In this document: positions 40,257 to 48,770 of the stretch, in pieces
Layout: each line of letters begins with the position of its first letter
Numbering within the stretch: the stretch's first letter is position 1
The notes under the pieces: generated by a model
Seen by the model: only the letters and a program-made list of their open reading frames with translations
What the model was told of the DNA's origin: nothing
Database searches by the model: none
Translations under genes and position numbers: made by a program
Assembly (NCBI RefSeq): GCF_023161665.1
Contig: NZ_JALNTW010000006.1
Coordinates: forward strand, 1-64,000
Source of the DNA: Shewanella sp. 1CM18E
Lineage (GTDB): Bacteria > Pseudomonadota > Gammaproteobacteria > Enterobacterales > Shewanellaceae
Direction of reading: 5' to 3'
Length of the DNA stretch: 64,000 bases

Positions 40257-43200
40257 TTACACTTGCGCGATTTGATTCAGAATACGCTTTTCTGAGATTG
40301 GATAAGCCGTACCTAGCACCTGGGCAAAACAGGACACGCGATATTCCTCAATCATCCAGCGCGCTTCAATTAACCCCTCGGGCACAGGTTGTGACTTAGG
40401 CAGTTTGGCCATTTGCGCTTTAAGTAGCTCTTGAACCTTATTAACGCTCAGCATGTGAATGCGGTCGCGATTAGGGTCCACTGGTAGCTTCTCTAAACGG
40501 TTTTCAATGCCTTTTAAATAACGATTCAAATCACCAAGACGTTGCCAACCAGACTGTTCTACAAAGCCTTTAAACACCAATTGGTCTAGCTGGCTTTGAA
40601 TATCACTCATCGCAAAGGCGATATCTAAGCTAATTTTACCTTTTAGACGTTTTTTAATGCGGTTATAAATGGTTAAGATCTCTTCCACTTTTAAGGCTAT
40701 TTTTTCCGCTGTCGGATTAAGCTCCTGCCTTACCCAGTCTTTCGCTTCAGTAAAAGCGGTCTCAGAGCGAACATCAATGCCCTTCTCATCCAATAGTTGC
40801 TGTACAGCAGCCGATAGAATGTCATCAATTAAGATATTTACCTGACCAAAAGGATTAAAATACATCGCAAGTTTTGCCTTGTTTGGCAGTGATTTTTGCA
40901 AATGTTTTACCGGTGATGGAATGTTCAGTAATAGCAAACGTTGCAGACCGATACGATGCTGCTTTTGCGCTTCAAATTCATCATCAAATAATTTGATCGA
41001 CACGCTGGTTTTATCATCCACCAGCGCAGGAAACGCTTTAACTTCAAAGTTGCCCTTCTTTTGCTCAAACTGTTTAGGTAAATCGCCAAAGGTCCATTGC
41101 TCTAGACCCTTTTTCTCAATACCTGAGTCAGCAACGCTGCGAATAGCCTGCACGACTTGGCCTTGCATACTGGCTTTTAAAGGCTCAAGTTCGCGCCCCT
41201 CAGCAAGCAACTTACCTTTATCCCCTTCAACCTTGAAATTCACCAGTAAGTGTTTCACTAACTGCGTGGTATCAAAGTCTTCAGCTGAAATACGGGTGCC
41301 ACTCATGCGTAGCAACTGCTTGCACATGGCGTCAATTAACGGCAATTCAAACGGTGTCATCGCCTGTAAACAGGCTTTTGCATAGTCTGGAGCTGGGACA
41401 AAGTTACGACGCAGCGCCTTTGGCAGTGACTTGATCAGTGCAATGCACTTTTCTTCACGTAGACCAGGCACTATCCAGTCAAAATCGGTCTCATCAATTT
41501 GGTTGATCAAGGCTACCGGAATATGCACAGACACACCGTCATCAGGCAGTGATGGCTCAAAATGATAACTCACTTTCAGCACTAAATTACCTTTGTGCCA
41601 CTTATCTGGAAAATCTAACGCCGAGATATGCTCGCTACTGCGCTGCATCAAAGATTCACGCTCAAAATCTAATAGATCTGGCGTGGATTTTTTCGCTGCT
41701 TTCCACCACTTTAAAAACTTAGGTGCGTTGTAAATACCATCTGGGATCTTCGGCTCATAAAAGGCATATAAAGCTTGTTCATCCACCAAAATGTCGCGAC
41801 GACGTGACTTATGCTCAAGGGATTCAATATCGAGCAACAGCTTTTGGTTGTTAATGAAAAAGGCTTCATTGGTACGTAGTTCACCGTCGGCTAACGCCGA
41901 GCGAATGAAGATCTCACGCGCCTCAACAGGCTCAACTGGACCATATTGTACTTTGCGGCGATTAACGATTTGCAGGCCATAAAGCACTTGGTTTTCAAGT
42001 GCGACCACCGAGCCCTGTTTTGATTCAAAGTGTGGCTCTACGTAATTCTTTTTCACTAGATGCGCCGCAAGCGGCTCAACCCATTCAGGTTGAATACGAG
42101 CGCAGCAGCGTGCAAATAAGCGCGATGTTTCCGTCAGCTCGGCCGCCATGATCCACTTAGGCCCTTTTTTAGCTAAAGGAGAACCCGGGAACACAAAGAA
42201 CTTGCGGTTGCGAGCACCTAAATATTCATTGTCTTTATCTTTAAAACCGATATGGCTTAATAGGCCTGTCAGCAACGAGCGATGCAAGCCTTCATAATCA
42301 AGCTCATCGCTTGGCGAGTTAAGCTTCCATTTAAGTTCATGGGTCGCTTGCCTTAGCTGAGTGTACAAGTCTTGCCACTCACGCACTCTGAGGTACGCTA
42401 AAAACTCAGCTTTACATTGCTTTCTAAACTGATTGCTCGACAGCTCTTTCTGGCTTTGCTTAATATGATCCCAAAGGTTGAGCCAAGAAACAAAGTCTGA
42501 GTCTTTATCGCTATAACGATTATGCGCCTGATCGGCCGCTTGCTTCTTATCCATTGGGCGTTCACGGGGATCTTGAATCGATAAACCCGCAGTGATCACC
42601 AAAGCTTCATGCAAACAACCATTTTGCTGAGCTTCAATAACCATACGCGCTAGACGAGGGTCCACCGGAATATGCGCTAATTGACGACCAAGCTGAGTTA
42701 AATCGAGTCTGCCCTTCTTTTTGACGACCGCTTGCAGCTCTTCAAGCAGCATAAATCCGTCACGAATGTAACGTGAATCTGGTGGCTGGATAAAGGGGAA
42801 ACCTTCGATATCCCCTAAGCCAATCGATAGCATTTTCAAAATAACCGAAGCTAAGTTGGTACGTAAAATCTCTGGATCGGTAAAGCCTGGGCGTGAAACA
42901 AAGTCTTCTTCGCTATAAAGGCGAATACAAATGCCCGGCGCCACACGACCACAACGGCCTTGACGCTGGTTGGCACTGGCTTGTGAGATTGGCTCAATGG
43001 GTAGGCGTTGTACTTTAGTGCGGTAACTATAACGGCTAATACGCGCGGTACCGGGGTCAATCACATAGCGAATACCCGGCACTGTTAACGAGGTTTCTGC
43101 CACGTTCGTCGCTAATACAATGCGTCGACCCACATGGCTACTAAAGACTTTAGACTGCTCGCCATAAGATAGACGAGCATATAGCGGCAGAATTTCGGTA

Positions 43201-44144
43201 TCTCGATAATTACGACGATTAAGCTGCTCTGCCACATCACGGATTTCACGCTCGCCATTCATAAAGATAAGAATGTCGCCTAGGCCTTCTTGCATCAGCT
43301 CATCGGTCGCAGCAAAAATGCCATCAATTAAATCAAGATCGTCGTCTTTGTCTTGCACTAATGGGCGATAGCGAGTTTCAACCGGATAGGTACGGCCCGA
43401 TACTTCAATAACAGGTGCATTGTTAAAGTGCTTTGAAAAACGGTCAACATCAATGGTTGCCGAAGTGATAATCACTTTAAGATCGGGACGTTTACTTAAT
43501 ACGTTTTTCAAATAACCCAGAATAAAATCGATGTTAAGGCTACGCTCGTGCGCTTCATCGATAATAATGGTGTCGTATTGATTAAGGAATTTATCATTGG
43601 TCAACTCGGCCAATAAAATACCATCGGTCATCAATTTGATGTACGAGGTATCATTAATCGCATCCGCAAAACGAACTTTAAAGCCCACGGCTTCACCTAA
43701 TGGTGTGTTCATCTCTTCAGCAATTCGGGTTGCAACACTTCTTGCAGCTAGGCGGCGTGGCTGAGTATGACCAATCAGTCCACGTGTACCTAAGCCTAGC
43801 TCTAAACAGATCTTGGGTAACTGTGTGGTTTTACCTGAGCCAGTTTCACCCGCCACAATCACGACCTGATTATTGGCAATGGCAGTAGCAATTTCATCGC
43901 GCTTTTGCGACACAGGTAAACTGTCTGGATAGGTAATACTTGGTCGGTTCGCTAAACGCTGCTCCACTTTTTGACGAGACTCAAGCGCTAATTGCTCGAG
44001 CTGTTCAAGCGTGGCGGTTTTCTTGTCTGATTCTGGCTGTTTTTTCAGCCTAAAAAGACGCTGCCTAATTTTAGCGGCGTCGACTTCATAACAGTGTTTT
44101 AAGAATGCGTTAGATAAAGGATGCTGTTGCGAACTCAAGTGCAA
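40257..44144 (-). CDS. hrpA: ATP-dependent RNA helicase HrpA (DEAH-box)
   Basis: A 1295-residue DEAH/RHA helicase, the usual HrpA length. Walker A GETGSGKTT is at residues 99-107. Also present are the IIIDEAHERSLNIDF motif, TSATID, the LATNVAETSLTVPGI block, QRQGRCGR (motif VI), the HA2/OB-fold region and the long C-terminal DUF3418 region. It is proposed to unwind RNA and rescue stalled or collided ribosomes. No in-frame ATG exists near the N-terminus; the gene seems to start at TTG 44144 or TTG 44138, with GGA a few bases upstream. It is monocistronic with its own terminator. Confidence 0.96.
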   Translation of the reverse strand: MHLSSQQHPLSNAFLKHCYEVDAAKIRQRLFRLKKQPESDKKTATLEQLEQLALESRQKVEQRLANRPSITYPDSLPVSQKRDEIATAIANNQVVIVAGETGSGKTTQLPKICLELGLGTRGLIGHTQPRRLAARSVATRIAEEMNTPLGEAVGFKVRFADAINDTSYIKLMTDGILLAELTNDKFLNQYDTIIIDEAHERSLNIDFILGYLKNVLSKRPDLKVIITSATIDVDRFSKHFNNAPVIEVSGRTYPVETRYRPLVQDKDDDLDLIDGIFAATDELMQEGLGDILIFMNGEREIRDVAEQLNRRNYRDTEILPLYARLSYGEQSKVFSSHVGRRIVLATNVAETSLTVPGIRYVIDPGTARISRYSYRTKVQRLPIEPISQASANQRQGRCGRVAPGICIRLYSEEDFVSRPGFTDPEILRTNLASVILKMLSIGLGDIEGFPFIQPPDSRYIRDGFMLLEELQAVVKKKGRLDLTQLGRQLAHIPVDPRLARMVIEAQQNGCLHEALVITAGLSIQDPRERPMDKKQAADQAHNRYSDKDSDFVSWLNLWDHIKQSQKELSSNQFRKQCKAEFLAYLRVREWQDLYTQLRQATHELKWKLNSPSDELDYEGLHRSLLTGLLSHIGFKDKDNEYLGARNRKFFVFPGSPLAKKGPKWIMAAELTETSRLFARCCARIQPEWVEPLAAHLVKKNYVEPHFESKQGSVVALENQVLYGLQIVNRRKVQYGPVEPVEAREIFIRSALADGELRTNEAFFINNQKLLLDIESLEHKSRRRDILVDEQALYAFYEPKIPDGIYNAPKFLKWWKAAKKSTPDLLDFERESLMQRSSEHISALDFPDKWHKGNLVLKVSYHFEPSLPDDGVSVHIPVALINQIDETDFDWIVPGLREEKCIALIKSLPKALRRNFVPAPDYAKACLQAMTPFELPLIDAMCKQLLRMSGTRISAEDFDTTQLVKHLLVNFKVEGDKGKLLAEGRELEPLKASMQGQVVQAIRSVADSGIEKKGLEQWTFGDLPKQFEQKKGNFEVKAFPALVDDKTSVSIKLFDDEFEAQKQHRIGLQRLLLLNIPSPVKHLQKSLPNKAKLAMYFNPFGQVNILIDDILSAAVQQLLDEKGIDVRSETAFTEAKDWVRQELNPTAEKIALKVEEILTIYNRIKKRLKGKISLDIAFAMSDIQSQLDQLVFKGFVEQSGWQRLGDLNRYLKGIENRLEKLPVDPNRDRIHMLSVNKVQELLKAQMAKLPKSQPVPEGLIEARWMIEEYRVSCFAQVLGTAYPISEKRILNQIAQV

Positions 44145-44390
44145 ATTCCATAGCCAAGACGAAAGCTTATGATCCTAGCAAGGAACGCTGTTAGTTGGTA
44201 TAGCTGGCTTAAAATACTTTACCTTTAACCCAAGGTGTTCAGTGATTAAAACGTAGTTTTGCTGGTTTAACCCGCACAAAAAACACAAAAATGCATTCAC
44301 TGCCCTTTTGTGCCTTTTGCTGTTGCTAATATTGTTTAACTTAACCTGCGATTAAATAAATACGCTTGCTATCCAGCTACATGTTGTAAG

Positions 44391-44807
44391 CTAAGCAGGC
44401 GTTAAATAACACTGCTGCATATAGGTGTTAATGGCTTGCAGTACATTGGTTCGATTTATTGTACCGACAACTTTACCCTCTTCAACAACTGGGTAAACCT
44501 TAGGCTTAGGGCCAAGCATCTGTTCTGCAAGCTGCAGTACACTGCTACTGGGGGTGACTGACAACACATCGGTGCGCATACAATCTTTGACTATTGCGGT
44601 TAAATCACAGTGATAACTACTTTTAAGCATTGCCGCTAAACAATCTTGCTGCGATAAAAAACCCACTAAAGAACCGTCAGCTTCTACCACTGGGGCGCCG
44701 AGCTTTTTATTATCCAGCAGCTTTTCTACTGCCGTGGCCAGTGACATGGTTGGCGATAACAATACAGGTTGACGATCCATATGCTCTTGTACGTTTATTG
44801 AATCCAT
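44391..44807 (-). CDS. Tandem CBS-domain protein
   Basis: A 138-residue stand-alone protein made of two CBS domains (about residues 5-63 and 72-130). Repeated features are the 'p.vLLSPTMSLATAVEKLL' and 'VLSVTPSSSVLQLAEQML' helices and the 'GAPVVEADGSLVGFLSQQD' and 'VYPVVEEGKVVGTINRTN' strands. CBS pairs commonly bind adenosyl ligands and act as energy sensors; ligand and partner are unknown here. GGGGAA precedes the ATG. It is monocistronic, between hrpA and a diguanylate cyclase on the same strand. Confidence 0.85.
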   Translation of the reverse strand: MDSINVQEHMDRQPVLLSPTMSLATAVEKLLDNKKLGAPVVEADGSLVGFLSQQDCLAAMLKSSYHCDLTAIVKDCMRTDVLSVTPSSSVLQLAEQMLGPKPKVYPVVEEGKVVGTINRTNVLQAINTYMQQCYLTPA

Positions 44808-44875
44808 TTCGTTCCCCTATTTAGTGTCTCTTTGTTAGTTTAGCTAAGAATTAACAACATAGGCGGGGAAATAAG

Positions 44876-45889
44876 CTAACTCTGTGGCTGTTGATCTTCA
44901 TATACAATAACGTTTCGCCCCTGACTTTTAGCATGATACAAATGTTTATCCGCCACTTTTAACAACTCCGATTGTAACATTTGATTTTTATGTAAAGCCA
45001 AGCCACCGCTAACTGTTACATTGACCATTTGCCTATCGTATTCGATTTGCAACAGCGCAACGCGAGCTCTTATCTTTTCAGAACGTACCAGTGCATCTTC
45101 TAACACGTTCGTATCTAACCAAATACAAAACTCTTCACCACCGATACGAAAAACTCGGCTTTCATCTATCAATGCCTTAAAACAGTTAGCCACAGTTAAC
45201 AACACCCTATCTCCAGTATCGTGACCATAGTTATCATTAATTGATTTAAAGTAATCTAGATCAAGCAACAACAGATACTCTCCGACATGGTCATTAAACC
45301 CTTCAGAAAAAGCCAATCGGTTATTAATTTTAGTAAGCGAGTCACTGTGAGCAAGCTTAATCAATGAATCATGAGCACTTGCTCTACTGAGTTCATAGTA
45401 ATGAGAAACTGTCCAGATGCAGGTATAACAGAACAGAAAGTTGATCATCACAGGTTCAATATCAAACTCTCTGAGGAAGGTTAATTTATAAAACAGTATC
45501 GAACCAATGGAGACAAATACAAATAACGAGACTCGAAAAGCAAGCCGTTTTCCAAGGAGTAAATAAGAGATAGTTGGGAAGGAAAAGGCCCAAATGAAGA
45601 GTGCGTCATTCAATGGAAAGCTATAAGTTCCAAAAACGATTAAAAAAGCCAAGAATAGTAAATAGACGTAGAGTTTATTAATGCTGTAATTGTTCTTTTT
45701 GCTGTTATTCCAAAAAACGTCAAATGAAAAAGCGGCAAAAATAAGCTCTAAAGCAGCAAAAGCGTAAGCTTGATGATAAACAATATTAAAAATTGCAAAA
45801 CAGATCGCTGCAATAAAGAGTATAAAACTTAATGACGCAAGTACTTTTGAGCGTATTTTATTGGTTAGATCTAAGCCGTTACCATCCAT
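44876..45889 (-). CDS. Membrane diguanylate cyclase (GGDEF domain)
   Basis: A 337-residue protein. Six hydrophobic segments (about residues 18-165) form a membrane sensor region of no recognised type. A complete GGDEF domain (about 170-330) follows. The active-site motif is GGEEF (250-254), preceded by the Mg-binding DLDYFKSIND and HDTGDRVL. It should synthesise c-di-GMP. The RxxD inhibitory site normally five residues before GGEEF is absent (IDES there), so product inhibition is not expected at that site. No adjacent PDE or effector gene; it is monocistronic. Confidence 0.9.
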   Translation of the reverse strand: MDGNGLDLTNKIRSKVLASLSFILFIAAICFAIFNIVYHQAYAFAALELIFAAFSFDVFWNNSKKNNYSINKLYVYLLFLAFLIVFGTYSFPLNDALFIWAFSFPTISYLLLGKRLAFRVSLFVFVSIGSILFYKLTFLREFDIEPVMINFLFCYTCIWTVSHYYELSRASAHDSLIKLAHSDSLTKINNRLAFSEGFNDHVGEYLLLLDLDYFKSINDNYGHDTGDRVLLTVANCFKALIDESRVFRIGGEEFCIWLDTNVLEDALVRSEKIRARVALLQIEYDRQMVNVTVSGGLALHKNQMLQSELLKVADKHLYHAKSQGRNVIVYEDQQPQS

Positions 45890-46187
45890 CTTTATCGCCC
45901 TGACAGTATTACTTTTAGAGTAATAATATCAATCTTACACAACCGTAACAAGCTGTTAAACTCTTGATAATTGAATAAAATCAGCTTAAAACACGTACTA
46001 TTGATTAAGAATAAACTAATAATTTGGGCAAAAAGGCCAAATGGTTATAACTGCTCATTAAACATTGTAACTAAGTGAATTGAATTATCTAAAAACGAAT
46101 ATTAGCTCAACTGGCAAGGATGAGCTTAACCACTTGATATAAAAAGGCTTTTAATAATCCTGCGTTTCTGACGAATAAATTAGTGAC
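45890..46187. other. Gap between the diguanylate cyclase gene and gpt terminator
   Basis: About 300 AT-rich bases that contain the upstream region of the diguanylate cyclase gene. A weak hairpin (AGCTCA ... TGAGCT) is visible near 46102-46125. No gene or RNA family is recognised. Confidence 0.45.
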
Positions 46188-46218
46188 AAAAAAACCGAAT
46201 AGCGGACTATTCGGTTTT
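46188..46218 (-). terminator. Rho-independent terminator of gpt
   Basis: On the minus strand, a perfect 12-bp stem AAAACCGAATAG / CTATTCGGTTTT with a four-base loop is followed by TTT. It lies 31 bases after the gpt stop. Confidence 0.88.
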
Positions 46219-46249
46219 CATTTTCACCTTAAAATTGTAATTTAGGCGA

Positions 46250-46705
46250 TTACTTACAAAGTGGCTCTCTAAAGCTAACACCTGTATCCCATGGCTGTTC
46301 AATCCAAGTATCTTGCGGGATATCAACAATGTAGTCATCCACTAATGGCTTACCAGCAGGCTTAGCACACACAGTAACGAATTTAGCCTTAGGGTAGATT
46401 TCACGTACGATTTTAGCCGTTGAGCCGCTGTCGACTAAGTCATCAATAACGATAAAGCCTTCACCGTCGCCAGGTGCCTGCTTGATGATTTTAGTTTCAC
46501 GTTGGTGATCGTGATCATAACTTGAAATACAGATGGTATCGACATTACGAATGCCTAGCTCACGCGCTAGAATAGCTGCAGGAACAAGTCCACCGCGGCT
46601 TACAGCAATAATGCCTTGCCATTGCTGGGCAGGTAGTAAACGTTCTGCCAATTCACGGGTGTAACCTTGCATTTGATCCCAAGTGATCAGAAATTTTTTG
46701 CTCAT
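46250..46705 (-). CDS. gpt: Xanthine phosphoribosyltransferase
   Basis: A 151-residue type I phosphoribosyltransferase (E. coli Gpt 152). It salvages xanthine, guanine and hypoxanthine with PRPP to give nucleotides. [17 protein letters not shown] and the PRPP-binding loop [12 protein letters not shown] (about residues 85-96) are present, as is the C-terminal [12 protein letters not shown]. The true start is the ATG at 46705, with AAGG upstream; an in-frame extension to 46783 has no family sequence. It is monocistronic with a strong terminator. Confidence 0.95.
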   Translation of the reverse strand: MSKKFLITWDQMQGYTRELAERLLPAQQWQGIIAVSRGGLVPAAILARELGIRNVDTICISSYDHDHQRETKIIKQAPGDGEGFIVIDDLVDSGSTAKIVREIYPKAKFVTVCAKPAGKPLVDDYIVDIPQDTWIEQPWDTGVSFREPLCK

Positions 46706-46971
46706 GTGCAACCTTTTTATGCGTGTACGCTTTTTTGAGGGGGAAGAGATTGCGCGGCATTTTGGCTTTTTATTCATAGTCATACAAATAAATATTAGTG
46801 AGCTATTTCACAAATTTTGATTAACTGCTTATTGAGTATGCCTGTTATATTCTTGCTGAGAACTTGAGGTTAAATTATCGGTTTGTTTTTATGAACAAAA
46901 CTTGCTGTTTTTGTTGAAACAGCAAGTTTGCTAGCTTTAAAAGTGGTTTGTGCCTGCCGGGCTTCAAAGCG

Positions 46972-47373
46972 TTAAACAACTTCAACCGCCAGGGTTTGTG
47001 CTTTTAACTGCTGAAACTTTTCTAGTACTCCATTACGCACTAAACCTCGTTTAACGTTAGTGCATAGTTTGCCAAATTGACGTATTTCATCAAATTGAGG
47101 CGTTCTGCCATTTGCAATTGCACTCTCCCAATAACTCAATTCACCATCAACTAGCTCTAATAGTTTTTTCGGGCAGCCAATACAGCTTCCATCAGGTCCA
47201 CAAGCAAATGTTTCCGACTCATAAAGCGGCAACTCTTGTTTTACCTGCTCAATAATTTGCAACATGGCAGTGGCTCTATCAGGCTTTTTGCTAACAAGAT
47301 TACTCATGGTTGCAGCCGAACTTTTGTCAGAACTTGCTAAGTCAGCGTTTAGATTAAGGGTTGGCTTGTTCAT
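46972..47373 (-). CDS. Small protein with a Cys cluster, function unknown
   Basis: A 133-residue soluble protein. The first 35 residues are Ser/Asn-rich and look disordered. The centre has a cysteine cluster C-x5-C-x2-C (Cys58, Cys64, Cys67) in ACGPDGSCIGCPKK, with a further Cys104, so metal or Fe-S binding is possible. The rest is helical. The ORF ends 267 bases upstream of gpt on the same strand. I recognise no named family. The ATG at 47373 lacks an obvious Shine-Dalgarno, and an internal ATG (residue 23) would be another option. Confidence 0.6.
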   Translation of the reverse strand: MNKPTLNLNADLASSDKSSAATMSNLVSKKPDRATAMLQIIEQVKQELPLYESETFACGPDGSCIGCPKKLLELVDGELSYWESAIANGRTPQFDEIRQFGKLCTNVKRGLVRNGVLEKFQQLKAQTLAVEVV

Positions 47374-47485
47374 CAATACAATGGGTAATGGCTTAATAGG
47401 CGTCCATTATATAACGTTTTCCCACTGTGCATTAGTGAATAATAATTTACCTAGTGTTCTGATGATTTAGTAGCGTTATATAAAA

Positions 47486-47517
47486 CCAAAAACCGCACTA
47501 GTTGCTAGCGCGGTTTT
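47486..47517 (-). terminator. Rho-independent terminator of iaaA
   Basis: Arms AAAACCGC-A-CTAG and CTAG-C-GCGGTTTT pair with one mismatch around a TTG loop. The minus-strand side continues into TTTTT. It lies about 50 bases after the iaaA stop. Confidence 0.8.
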
Positions 47518-47566
47518 ATATCGCTCAAAAATAGCCAAGATACAGCTAAAACAGCTGCTAAAAGCC

Positions 47567-48634
47567 TTACAAGTCTGACCAAATCATCACTTGAGCAGGC
47601 TCATTATTCTTGCGAGTTGCACGGTACATTCCTTCAGTATTGAACGGTGTTGCAATGTTGCCACGCTGATCAATGGCAATCACGCCCCCAGTGCCACCAG
47701 CCGTGATTAGTCGCTGGTTAATCACTTCATCTGCCGCTTGGATAATCGATTTGTTTTGATACTTTACTTTTGCGCAAATATCACCGGCCACATGATAACG
47801 TATAAAGTACTCTCCGTGGCCTGTGGCAGAAACGGCACAAACCCCATTCTCAGCATAAGTACCTGCGCCAATTACCGGTGAATCGCCTATACGGCCAAAA
47901 CGCTTTGCCGTCATGCCACCTGTTGATGTGCCTGCTGCAAGGTTGCCATCTTTATCTAATGCTACCGCTCCTACAGTGCCAAACTTGTAGTCAAACTCAC
48001 TGTATTCCAGTGCGCTTTGCTTATAGTTATGGCCTACTCCGTTACTTGCTTGATAGTCAGCGTTAGATTCAGTTTTACGGATCTTTTCCTTAGCGGTTTT
48101 TAACTGCTGATAGCGATTGTCTGTATCAAAGTGAGCCGCAGGCACTAACTTATAACCTTGAGTAAGCGCGAACTCCTCAGCACCTTGACCAGATAGCATT
48201 ACGTGTGGCGATTTTTCCATTACAGTGATAGCCAGATCTATCGGGTTCTTAATATGTTTTACACCAGCGACAGCACCTGCATTCATGGTTTTGCCATCCA
48301 TAATCGATGCATCTAACTCATGAGCGCCATCAAAGGTATAAACCGCACCAAGTCCTGCATTAAATAGTGGGCTATCTTCTAAGATATTGATAGAGGCTTT
48401 TACCGCATCTAGGCTATCACCGCCCTTAGCTAGAATTTTATAACCAGCATCGACGGCTTCTTGCAGTTTGGCTCTGTATGCTTGTTGTTGCTCAGCAGTT
48501 AGATTGGCTTTTGAAATCGTCCCCGCACCGCCATGAATTGCAATCGAGAATGGCTTGTCATCTGCCACTGCATTAACTGACAAACCTGTAGATAAAACGA
48601 CCAAAAACGCAGTACTCAATGCTCTATAATTCAC
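47567..48634 (-). CDS. iaaA: Isoaspartyl peptidase / L-asparaginase (type 2 Ntn-hydrolase), exported
   Basis: A 355-residue Ntn-hydrolase of the plant-type asparaginase family. It hydrolyses isoaspartyl dipeptides and asparagine and matures by self-cleavage. The expected nucleophile is Thr220 in YKFGTVGAVALD, followed by STGGMTAKRFGRIGDSP and a VSATGHGEYFIRY block. The family N-terminus (SIAIHGGAGTI) is preceded by about 24 residues of signal peptide (LVVLSTGLSVNAVA), so it is probably periplasmic. It starts at GTG 48634, with AGGA eight bases upstream. It is divergent from tamA. Confidence 0.92.
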   Translation of the reverse strand: MNYRALSTAFLVVLSTGLSVNAVADDKPFSIAIHGGAGTISKANLTAEQQQAYRAKLQEAVDAGYKILAKGGDSLDAVKASINILEDSPLFNAGLGAVYTFDGAHELDASIMDGKTMNAGAVAGVKHIKNPIDLAITVMEKSPHVMLSGQGAEEFALTQGYKLVPAAHFDTDNRYQQLKTAKEKIRKTESNADYQASNGVGHNYKQSALEYSEFDYKFGTVGAVALDKDGNLAAGTSTGGMTAKRFGRIGDSPVIGAGTYAENGVCAVSATGHGEYFIRYHVAGDICAKVKYQNKSIIQAADEVINQRLITAGGTGGVIAIDQRGNIATPFNTEGMYRATRKNNEPAQVMIWSDL

Positions 48635-48770
48635 AAACCGTATCCTAGTTCTATTTATTTGCCTTCTTTGTAACCATTTTCAACCATAATTACAATCAGC
48701 AACTTGCTTGAACTCCCGATTCTGGTGACAATAGGTCGTCTTAATGAAACCAATAATAAGAGTCTGATTT

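Noticed and set aside
40879-41385. 168-residue open frame opposite hrpA
   Set aside because: It is a Ser/Cys-rich shadow of the hrpA coding strand, with no ribosome site or family match; hrpA is strongly supported.
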